5,279 bases of DNA from Thermacetogenium sp. UBA5472 (GTDB lineage: Bacteria > Bacillota > DSM-12270 > Thermacetogeniales > Thermacetogeniaceae). The notes beneath the pieces are model-generated. The model searched no databases. It was not told where the DNA came from and was given only the letters and a program-made list of their open reading frames with translations. A program made the position numbers and the translations under genes. The stretch spans positions 1-5,279 of the forward strand of contig DIQC01000054.1 in NCBI GenBank assembly GCA_002426495.1. The letters run 5' to 3'. Below are positions 1-5,279 of the stretch, piece after piece (within the stretch, counting starts at the first letter, position 1; every line of letters begins with the position of its first letter).

Positions 1-215
1 CTGCCTAGTTTCTTTCTCTTAATGGTTTGATCCTCATTGATAATTCCCTTACCAAATTCCTTTGCAATCAGCTGCCATGCCGGCTTACCCGGTTCTACCA
101 CCTGCCGAGAAATAAGATCCGCATCAATATTTTGACATCCAAGCTCTTTGAGCATCTCGCTCACAAGACTTTTTCCACTGGCAATCCCACCGGTTAAACC
201 AATCACATAACCCAC
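1..215 (-). CDS. coaE: Dephospho-CoA kinase, N-terminal part (incomplete at left edge)
   Basis: CoaE phosphorylates the 3'-hydroxyl of dephospho-CoA with ATP, the last step of coenzyme A synthesis, in the cytoplasm. The 71 visible residues begin VGYVIGLTGGIASGKS, which carries the Walker A loop (G9 to S16, with K15 contacting ATP phosphates). They continue with the family's DAD motif (residues 31-33, in NIDADLISRQVV), typical of the dephospho-CoA binding region. Family members are about 200 residues, so roughly two thirds lie off the left edge. The GTG at 213-215 is the chosen start: an in-frame TGA lies two codons upstream, and a GAGGG Shine-Dalgarno sits 9 nt away. A second GTG at codon 4 would also give a normal N-terminus but is too far from that site. 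It lies 21 nt downstream of ytaF, probably in the same operon. L17 replaces the threonine usual after GKS, a conservative oddity. Identification is secure. Confidence 0.95.
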   Translation of the reverse strand, partial: MGYVIGLTGGIASGKSLVSEMLKELGCQNIDADLISRQVVEPGKPAWQLIAKEFGKGIINEDQTIKRKKLG

Positions 216-224
216 AGTTCAATG

Positions 225-229
225 CCCTC
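225..229 (-). promoter_or_regulatory. Ribosome-binding site of coaE
   Basis: The minus strand reads GAGGG here, 9 nt before the GTG start of coaE. It lies in the 21-nt gap after the ytaF stop codon. Its spacing favours the GTG at 213-215 over the in-frame GTG three codons later. Confidence 0.7.
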
Positions 230-236
230 ACAATCG

Positions 237-881
237 TCAAAATATTTTGAGCAATCCCAGCATGCACAAAAGCATACCAGCCAGCAGAGGCCCCTGTGAA
301 CGCAGCCAGCCCAATGAGGAAGAGTTGCCCATATAAACCCCAAATGAAAGTAAGCACTGCTGGAAAAGAGGAATCAATAACACGGTCAGCATGCCGCCGG
401 AACCAGCCAATGACGCCCCAAAAACTGCTCCCACTGCATCCAGTGAAAGGGCAACAGCAAGAAGAAATGATTCCTGGATACTGATTACACCAGAAGCATC
501 CATATCGGCACTAGCTGGCTCCTCAAATATTTTGATGATCACAGCTAATGAAGCAAACCTTAATTCCCATACTTTTTTAACCTTCTCCTCTTGCTGATCA
601 TTATCTTTGTTATTTTTACGCAAACGGAATAGCCATAACAATCCTATCCCTACAAGAATTATTCCCCCCAGTTTCTCACTCCACACATCAGGAATAAACT
701 GACTAACGGCACTGCCGCAGAAAACAGAGATCCCTACAATCAGCATAGAGGTGCAGATCAGCACACAGTATGACAACAGTGGGATTTTTATTTTACGCAA
801 CCCGTAAGTAAAACCAGCACTGAATGCATCCAAACTCAAAGCGATAGCAAAAAATATTAATGTTCCGATATCCAATTCCAC
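237..881 (-). CDS. ytaF: YtaF, MntP-like six-helix membrane protein (sporulation-associated)
   Basis: This 214-residue integral membrane protein belongs to the YtaF branch of the MntP (DUF204) family. MntP is a manganese exporter, whereas the substrate of YtaF is not established. Hydrophobic segments lie at about residues 6-24, 35-56, 72-87, 138-158, 164-183 and 197-213. The two halves are internal repeats: ALSLDAFSAG (15-24) and ALSLDAVGAV (144-153), each with a membrane aspartate (D18, D148) as in MntP. Between the halves is a charged loop (about 88-107) and then DMDASGVISIQE (126-137), which fits the EF-hand calcium-loop pattern. The length is normal for the family. The start is GTG at 879-881. 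A TTG two codons later (873-875) is nearly as plausible, because the Shine-Dalgarno AGGGG is only 4 nt from the GTG but 10 nt from the TTG. That site lies in a predicted hairpin. The gene sits between mutM and coaE, as recalled for Bacillus. Membership is confident; transport function is inferred. Confidence 0.9.
   Translation of the reverse strand: MELDIGTLIFFAIALSLDAFSAGFTYGLRKIKIPLLSYCVLICTSMLIVGISVFCGSAVSQFIPDVWSEKLGGIILVGIGLLWLFRLRKNNKDNDQQEEKVKKVWELRFASLAVIIKIFEEPASADMDASGVISIQESFLLAVALSLDAVGAVFGASLAGSGGMLTVLLIPLFQQCLLSFGVYMGNSSSLGWLRSQGPLLAGMLLCMLGLLKIF
471..506 (-). other. EF-hand-like loop encoded within ytaF
   Basis: Residues 126-137 of YtaF read DMDASGVISIQE. The calcium-coordinating positions of a canonical EF-hand loop are filled: D126 (1), D128 (3), S130 (5), S134 (9) and E137 (12). 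The structural G131 (6) and hydrophobic I133 (8) are also present. The stretch lies in the hydrophilic connection just before the fourth predicted membrane helix. Metal binding is inferred from pattern only, and a full helix-loop-helix is not obvious. Confidence 0.6.
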
Positions 882-885
882 CTCA

Positions 886-913
886 CCCCTACTTACAATT
901 TATTACGTAGGGG
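886..913 (-). promoter_or_regulatory. ytaF ribosome-binding site within a 7-bp hairpin
   Basis: In the mutM-ytaF gap the mRNA would contain CCCCUAC, a 14-nt AU-rich loop, then GUAGGGG. The two arms (907-913 and 886-892) are perfectly complementary over 7 bp. The downstream arm contains AGGGG (886-890), the only good Shine-Dalgarno for ytaF, so the hairpin would mask it. No U-run follows, which argues against a terminator. The mutM stop codon ends 12 nt before the upstream arm, so a ribosome finishing mutM could disturb the hairpin and couple the two genes. The complementarity is seen directly; the regulatory role is inferred. Confidence 0.5.
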
Positions 914-925
914 CAAATGTGGTGT

Positions 926-1750
926 CTAATCCTGACAGGACGGACAGAAATAGGTGCCGCGTCCCCCCTGTTTTATTTTAACAACCCTTTCCCCACAGGA
1001 TAGACAGGGTTCTCCCTCTCTGCCATGTACAGACAGCATGTTCTGAAATTCGCCACGGTTTCCGTCACCATCGACATAATCACGCAGGGTTGTGCCATGG
1101 TGTTTAATGGCTAACTCAATGATATCTCGCATCGCCTGGTAAAGCCGCTCTTGTTCCCGGAAGTTCAAAGAGTCCGCTGTGCGCTGTGGTTGAATCCCTG
1201 ACTTCCATAGAATTTCATTAGCATAGATATTCCCGATACCGGCAATAAATGACTGGTTAAGCAACAGCCCCTTCACCTGTCCACGTCTTCCCTTGAGCAT
1301 ATCCATAAAAACACTCAAGTTAAGCCTTTGATCAAGAGCATCATACCCTAAGACTTGGAAAGGCGGGAAATCATCCAGCTGTTGGCGTTTTACCATGTGC
1401 ATTGTTCCAAATTTACGCACATCATGAAAGTGAAGCTCTTTCCCCTGATCAAGATAAAAAATAACACGTGCATATTTGCTAACAGAATCACCCGCATCGA
1501 CAAAGAGCAGGCGTCCAGTCATCCGCAGATGAACCACTAAAACCAGCGAAGAACCGATCTCAATGATCAGGTATTTCCCCCAACGGTCCAAACCGGTGAT
1601 CTCTTCCCCCTGAAGAGAAGCGGCAAAGAGTTGTGGAGACGGACTTTTTATTGTCTTATCATTAAATACTGCTATCTTCTCGATCCTGTGGCCGATGATC
1701 TTTGGTTCCAGAGAACGACAGATCGTTTCTACTTCCGGTAGTTCGGGCAT
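926..1750 (-). CDS. mutM: Formamidopyrimidine-DNA glycosylase / AP lyase (MutM, Fpg)
   Basis: MutM excises 8-oxoguanine and formamidopyrimidines from DNA and nicks the abasic site by beta,delta-elimination, starting base excision repair. The 274-residue protein is complete and of normal length. It opens MPELPEVETI, giving the catalytic proline (P2, N-terminal after Met removal) and E3. K59 in WGKYL is the conserved catalytic lysine. M77, R112 and F114 correspond to the residues that fill the space left by the flipped base. The helix-two-turn-helix region contains LLNQSFIAGIGNIYANE (163-179), including the DNA-binding N174. The C-terminal zinc finger has C249, C252, C269 and C272, with the conserved R264 in GGRGTY. 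All key residues are present, so the enzyme should be active. Its ATG immediately follows the polA TAA (TAAATG). Only weak Shine-Dalgarno matches (a TGGA about 7 nt upstream, an AGGA about 13 nt upstream) precede it, so translation probably depends on coupling to polA. Confidence 0.98.
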   Translation of the reverse strand: MPELPEVETICRSLEPKIIGHRIEKIAVFNDKTIKSPSPQLFAASLQGEEITGLDRWGKYLIIEIGSSLVLVVHLRMTGRLLFVDAGDSVSKYARVIFYLDQGKELHFHDVRKFGTMHMVKRQQLDDFPPFQVLGYDALDQRLNLSVFMDMLKGRRGQVKGLLLNQSFIAGIGNIYANEILWKSGIQPQRTADSLNFREQERLYQAMRDIIELAIKHHGTTLRDYVDGDGNRGEFQNMLSVHGREGEPCLSCGERVVKIKQGGRGTYFCPSCQD

Positions 1751-4378
1751 TTAGCAATCCACATCCTGCATATCGTTCCAATTGTGTCCTGCTTCAATAT
1801 CTACATTTAAGGGAACATCAAGCTCAACCACATTTTCCATCCCAGAGCGCACCAAAGAAACAAGGCTTTCTAACTCCTTTGCGGGAAGCTCAAAGATCAA
1901 CTCATCATGTACCTGCAGGAGCAGACGCGCCATTAAACCTTTTTCTTGAAGCTCCTGGTGAATGCGCAGCATGGCCAGTTTGATAATGTCCGCCGCACTT
2001 CCCTGAATCGGTGTATTCACAGCCGTCCTTTCCCCAAAGGCTCGTACATTTCTGTTGCTGCTCAACAGATCGGGAAGATACCTGCGTCTGTTGAAAAGTG
2101 TCTGCACATAACCCTTTTCTCTGGCATCAATAATTGTTTGATCAATAAAACGCTTCACCCCGGGATAGTGTAGAAAGTAGTTTTCTATATACTGGCCAGC
2201 CTCTTCTCTGCTAACATGAACATCTCTGGCCAGGCCATAATCTGTTATGCCGTAGATAATGCCAAAGTTAACCCCTTTCGCCTTGCGGCGAAGCTCAGGT
2301 GTGACATCTTCCTGGGCAACCCCAAATATACTTGCCGCAGTTCTGGTATGGATATCCTCTCCATGCCGAAAGTCGTCCAGCATTCGTGAATCCTGAGACA
2401 TATGGGCCATGACCCTTAATTCGATCTGAGAGTAATCCGCAGCCATCAAAACCCAACCTGGTTCTGAGGGAATGAAAGCCTGTCTGATTTTCCTTCCCAG
2501 CTCATCTCTAATTGGTATATTTTGTAGGTTTGGCTCGGTACTGCTCAACCTACCAGTAGCGGTGATGGTCTGATTAAATGTTGTATGAACTTTTCCAGTC
2601 CGAGTATCAACCAGACTCTGCAGTCCATCAACATAGGTAGATTTAAGTTTAGCAAGCTGACGGTACTCCAACAGCTTAGCTGGCATTGGATGAAGTGGGG
2701 CAAGTTTTTCTAAGACTTCGGCATTTGTGCTGTAACCTGTCTTGGTTTTTTTGATCACAGGCAGTTTTAACTTTTCAAAAAGAATGTGTGCCAGCTGTTT
2801 GGGTGAATTAATATTAAATCCTTCCCCTGCAAGAAAATAAATATCCTCGGTCAGGGTTAAGAGTTGTTTGCCTAAATCTATGGACATTTCTTCTAATCGA
2901 GCCAGATCAAGCTTTACACCCTGGAACTCCATTTTGGCCAAAACAGCAGACAAAGGAAGTTCAAGTTTATAGAAAAGATCCTCCAGGTCATCGCCTTTCA
3001 ATGCTTCTATCAGAATCGGCCACAACTGCTTGATGATTGTTGCACGCTGGGCTGCACCTTTTTCATCCTGTGCAAAGTTAACAACCTGATTAAGGTGTTT
3101 TAAAGAAAGCTCGTCTAGATCTGGGTTGGAAAGTGATGAATTCAACAGATGGGCGGCAAGCATCGTATCCCCTTTGACTCCCTTGATCTCAAGGCCGTGA
3201 CGCTTACAAATGATTAGTTCGGCTTTGGCATCATGGCACATTTTAACGCAATCCGGATCAGCCATGATCTCATCGAGGGTGATCAGAAATTTCCCCTGCT
3301 CCTTAGCCCCCTCCGGAAAGGAAATGGCAGCACAGCTGTCCCCCCAGACAACTCCAAGAACAGATAAGGGTGCTTGATGGGAAGATATCCCCTGCTGCTC
3401 AAAATAGAACGCAAACTCCCCTGCAGCTTTGATTTTTTCTACTATTTCAGTCAGCTCAGGGATGGTTTTTACAAGGCTGTAATTCTTAAACTCATCCGGA
3501 GCTGTCAGGTGTGATGGCATCTCACACTGAATATTTTTCAATAAAGTCTTGAACTCTAACTGTTGATAGATGTTGATCAATGCCTCATAATCAGGCTCTT
3601 CTCTTTTCAATTCAGTGAAATCTACCTTGACGGGAACATTTTCGGCAAGTGCTGCCAGTCTTTTACTCATCAAGGCCTGGTCCTCATATTTGCTGAGCTG
3701 AGCAGCAGTTTTGGCAGGCAGCTTATCCAGGTTGGCCAGACACTCCTCAAGACTAGGCAACTGTTTGAGCAGTTTGGCTGCAGTCTTGGCACCTATTCCC
3801 GGCACCCCCGGAATATTGTCGCTCTGATCACCCTTAAGTCCCTTGTAATCCGCAATTTGAGCTGGATCTATCCCATACTTCTCTTGAACCCTCTCCGGTG
3901 TGAAGCACTCCAAATCACTGATTCCCTTGCGGGTAAGCAAAGCCTTTGTCTGTTCTGTTACCAGCTGCAGCAGATCGCGATCACCAGATACGATCAAAAT
4001 CCCAAGGCCCTTTTTTTCTCCAGCTCTGACTACCTCGGCGATTACATCATCACCCTCGTAGCCTTCAACCTCTAAAAAAGGTATGCGCAGAGCAGCCAGC
4101 ACCTTTTTGATCAGAGGAAACTGCGGCCGCAGTTCATCTGGTGTCGGCTTGCGCTGTGCTTTATATTGGTCATATTCTTCATTTCTGAATGTTAGTCGGC
4201 CAGCGTCAAAAGCAACAGCTAGATAATCAGGCTCCTCCTGGCGGATAATCTTTTGCAGCATTGTCGTGAAGCCATAAACAGCGTTTGTAAAATACCCTGT
4301 TGTTGTACTTAATAGTGGCAAAGCATGGAAAGCCCTGTGTGCCAGGCTGTTACCATCTAATATAACAAGCTTTTTCAT
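1751..4378 (-). CDS. polA: DNA polymerase I (5' nuclease plus polymerase, degenerate proofreading domain)
   Basis: Pol I removes RNA primers and fills gaps in Okazaki-fragment maturation and excision repair. The 875-residue protein is full length (B. subtilis about 880). The 5' nuclease domain (about 1-290) has acidic metal ligands in LDGNS (D8), FDAG (D58), EGYEGDD (E108, D110, D111), SGDRD (D133, D135) and GDQSDNIPG (D184, D187), with a helix-hairpin-helix GVPGIGAKTAAKLL. The 3'-5' exonuclease-like domain (about 300-460) has lost the first DxE aspartate (Y325 in FAFYFEQ) and has an altered second motif (CHDAKAEL), so proofreading is predicted absent, as in Bacillus Pol I. The polymerase domain (about 465-875) is intact: motif A DYSQIELR (D648), O-helix R697, K701, F705 and Y709, and motif C QVHDE (H824, D825, E826). 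The ATG is preceded by GGGGGAG at a 4-nt spacing. It lies 10 nt after the capA-like gene and abuts mutM. Confidence 0.99.
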   Translation of the reverse strand: MKKLVILDGNSLAHRAFHALPLLSTTTGYFTNAVYGFTTMLQKIIRQEEPDYLAVAFDAGRLTFRNEEYDQYKAQRKPTPDELRPQFPLIKKVLAALRIPFLEVEGYEGDDVIAEVVRAGEKKGLGILIVSGDRDLLQLVTEQTKALLTRKGISDLECFTPERVQEKYGIDPAQIADYKGLKGDQSDNIPGVPGIGAKTAAKLLKQLPSLEECLANLDKLPAKTAAQLSKYEDQALMSKRLAALAENVPVKVDFTELKREEPDYEALINIYQQLEFKTLLKNIQCEMPSHLTAPDEFKNYSLVKTIPELTEIVEKIKAAGEFAFYFEQQGISSHQAPLSVLGVVWGDSCAAISFPEGAKEQGKFLITLDEIMADPDCVKMCHDAKAELIICKRHGLEIKGVKGDTMLAAHLLNSSLSNPDLDELSLKHLNQVVNFAQDEKGAAQRATIIKQLWPILIEALKGDDLEDLFYKLELPLSAVLAKMEFQGVKLDLARLEEMSIDLGKQLLTLTEDIYFLAGEGFNINSPKQLAHILFEKLKLPVIKKTKTGYSTNAEVLEKLAPLHPMPAKLLEYRQLAKLKSTYVDGLQSLVDTRTGKVHTTFNQTITATGRLSSTEPNLQNIPIRDELGRKIRQAFIPSEPGWVLMAADYSQIELRVMAHMSQDSRMLDDFRHGEDIHTRTAASIFGVAQEDVTPELRRKAKGVNFGIIYGITDYGLARDVHVSREEAGQYIENYFLHYPGVKRFIDQTIIDAREKGYVQTLFNRRRYLPDLLSSNRNVRAFGERTAVNTPIQGSAADIIKLAMLRIHQELQEKGLMARLLLQVHDELIFELPAKELESLVSLVRSGMENVVELDVPLNVDIEAGHNWNDMQDVDC
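4119..4134. repeat. 16-bp perfect palindrome inside polA
   Basis: AACTGCGGCCGCAGTT reads the same on both strands, with a GC-rich core (GCGGCCGC). It encodes residues ELRPQF of the 5' nuclease domain. ELRPQ is strongly conserved in Pol I from memory, so the palindrome is probably a by-product of codon choice. No function is claimed. Confidence 0.5.
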
Positions 4379-4382
4379 TAAG

Positions 4383-4389
4383 CTCCCCC
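4383..4389 (-). promoter_or_regulatory. Ribosome-binding site of polA
   Basis: The minus strand reads GGGGGAG, 4 nt before the polA ATG. Its first base is the final G of the TAG stop of the capA-like gene, so ribosomes ending that gene are positioned over the polA initiation site. This suggests coupled translation. Confidence 0.75.
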
Positions 4390-5279
4390 TAATCTCCCTT
4401 GTTTACAATGATCTTCCCTTGATTTTCATTTATATCAAGGACTGTATCTAGCTCCGAACTTAGATTCATCATCTTTTGTAGTATCCGGTCAGCATCGTTT
4501 TTTTCTGCTGGTCGAGGCTGTTCAGTATTAATCATAACCGGATGAAGTTCAACTTTCTGCAATTCGTCTTCTCGGAAAAATGTCTTAACAACCACAGTCT
4601 CCTGGCACTTAGACCTGCGCTGCTTATCATATACGAAATTCCCCAAACTGTAAGCAATAAATGCCCCATTATATTCTTCCACACCCTGTAGGCAGTGAGG
4701 ATGGTGCCCGATGACCAGCTTTGCTCCAGCATCCACCAGTCTATGAGCTGTTTCTTTTTGGTATGCCTCTGGATAGTCTGAGTATTCGGTACCCCAGTGC
4801 AGAGAAACCACAATAACATCTACCTGATCCCGTAAAGAGGAGACTGTCTCCACCAACTGATCGGCATCGTACTTCTGTACACCCGGCTGATCAGGTTTTG
4901 CCTCAAAAGTGCGAGGGTATTGGTAGTCCCAGAAGATGTCTGCCATCTCTGTTGCAGAGATAAAGGCGATTTTTTGCTGTTTAACCTCTTTGATGACAGG
5001 TTGAACAGCCTCATCCAAATTCTCTCCCGCACCTACCGGTTCAATCCCCTGTTCCCGCAAAACATTGAGTGTGTCTATCAGGGCAGGTGAGTCATAATCG
5101 AGTATGTGATTATTAGCGATACTCAATACATCATAACCAGCTTCTTTCAGACCCTGAGCAGCTGCAGGATCGCAGCGAAACCAGATACCCTTCCCCGATA
5201 TAGGTGTTCCTCTTTGGGAGAGTGCTGTCTCCAAATTACCAAAGGTTAGATCAGCATCCTGTAATAAGGGTGCCATCTG
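4389..5279 (-). CDS. CapA/PgsA-family protein, metallophosphatase fold (N-terminus beyond right edge)
   Basis: The reading frame is open to the window edge; the methionine at 5274-5276 is preceded by an in-frame glutamine codon, so it is probably internal. The 295 residues from that Met match the PGA_cap family (calcineurin-like phosphoesterase fold), whose founding members take part in poly-gamma-glutamate capsule synthesis. Motifs, numbered from that Met, are FGNLETALS (12-20), SIANNHILDY (52-61), DTL..LREQGIEPVGAGEN (68-86), SLHWGTEY (158-165), IGHHPHCLQGVE (189-200) and AYSLGNFVYD (208-217). The Asn, His and Glu residues of these blocks are the expected metal or substrate ligands. Missing are the first GDVM-like metal motif and any signal peptide or membrane anchor, so cellular location cannot be judged. 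A less conserved tail (about 218-295) follows. No capsule-synthesis partner genes (capB/capC type) are in view, so a capsule role is not supported here. It lies 10 nt before polA, apparently co-transcribed. Family assignment is confident; function is open. Confidence 0.9.
   Translation of the reverse strand, partial: QMAPLLQDADLTFGNLETALSQRGTPISGKGIWFRCDPAAAQGLKEAGYDVLSIANNHILDYDSPALIDTLNVLREQGIEPVGAGENLDEAVQPVIKEVKQQKIAFISATEMADIFWDYQYPRTFEAKPDQPGVQKYDADQLVETVSSLRDQVDVIVVSLHWGTEYSDYPEAYQKETAHRLVDAGAKLVIGHHPHCLQGVEEYNGAFIAYSLGNFVYDKQRRSKCQETVVVKTFFREDELQKVELHPVMINTEQPRPAEKNDADRILQKMMNLSSELDTVLDINENQGKIIVNKGD

Noticed and set aside
124..357. 77-codon minus-strand frame bridging ytaF and coaE
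   Set aside because: It is out of frame with both recognised genes and overlaps the conserved C-terminus of YtaF and the P-loop region of CoaE. Its hydrophobic start is the frame-shifted image of a YtaF membrane helix.
886..913. The mutM-ytaF hairpin as an intrinsic terminator
   Set aside because: The downstream arm is followed by UGAGGUGGAAUU, with no run of U, and it carries the ytaF ribosome-binding site.
882..925. A manganese riboswitch (yybP-ykoY type) ahead of the MntP-like gene ytaF
   Set aside because: The gap is only 44 nt, too short for that RNA, and its conserved paired loops are not seen.
900..928. Possible promoter for ytaF: TAGACA, 17 nt, TAATAA on the minus strand
   Set aside because: The -35 match is good (5 of 6) but the -10 match is only 3 of 6, and the element overlaps the mutM stop and the hairpin. 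The evidence is too weak to call.
3563..4075. 170-codon open frame on the plus strand, antisense to polA
   Set aside because: It lies wholly inside the well-conserved 5' nuclease part of polA, its translation resembles no family I recognise, and it is rich in residues typical of a reverse-strand shadow.
4417..4440. Inverted repeat CCTTGAT / ATCAAGG near the 3' end of the capA-like gene
   Set aside because: It is a 7-bp stem with a 10-nt loop inside coding sequence, has no U-run after it and is not placed over a ribosome-binding site. Chance is the simplest explanation.
4532..5032. Two short minus-strand frames (70 and 95 codons) overlapping the capA-like gene
   Set aside because: They are in another frame of the same strand under a clearly conserved CapA-family reading frame and show no recognisable motifs.

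Overview
All the genes in this window lie on the minus strand and read from right to left as one compact block. In transcription order they are: a CapA-type (poly-gamma-glutamate capsule family) metallophosphatase-fold protein cut by the right edge, DNA polymerase I (polA), formamidopyrimidine-DNA glycosylase (mutM), the six-helix membrane protein YtaF, and the N-terminal third of dephospho-CoA kinase (coaE) cut by the left edge. The order polA-mutM-ytaF-coaE is, from memory, the conserved Bacillus/Clostridia arrangement. YtaF is associated with endospore formers, and Pol I has lost its proofreading motif as in Bacillus enzymes. Base composition judged by eye is mid-40s % GC. Together these suggest an endospore-forming Firmicute, most likely of class Clostridia (a Peptococcaceae/Desulfitobacteriaceae-like lineage is a guess). 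The species cannot be told from this window.

Layout: capA-like gene 4389-5279 (N-terminus missing); 10-nt gap holding a strong Shine-Dalgarno; polA 1751-4378; polA TAA directly abutting the mutM ATG (no gap); mutM 926-1750; a 44-nt gap holding a 7-bp hairpin that would pair with the ytaF ribosome-binding site; ytaF 237-881 (GTG start); 21-nt gap with a Shine-Dalgarno; coaE 1-215 (GTG start, incomplete). There is no gene-free stretch longer than 44 nt. I found no convincing promoter, terminator, RNA gene, mobile element or CRISPR array, so transcription probably starts beyond the right edge and ends beyond the left edge.

Functionally, polA and mutM form a base-excision-repair pair: MutM removes oxidised purines and nicks the strand, and Pol I fills the gap. 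CoaE makes the final step of coenzyme A synthesis. YtaF is a predicted membrane transporter-like protein of unknown substrate, and the CapA-like protein is a predicted metal-dependent phosphoesterase-fold protein of uncertain role. This is an ordinary housekeeping region, not an accessory island, and I see no evidence of a new multi-gene system. The points most worth a second look are the hairpin over the ytaF ribosome-binding site, a textbook EF-hand-type loop inside YtaF, and the capA-like gene closely packed in front of polA.
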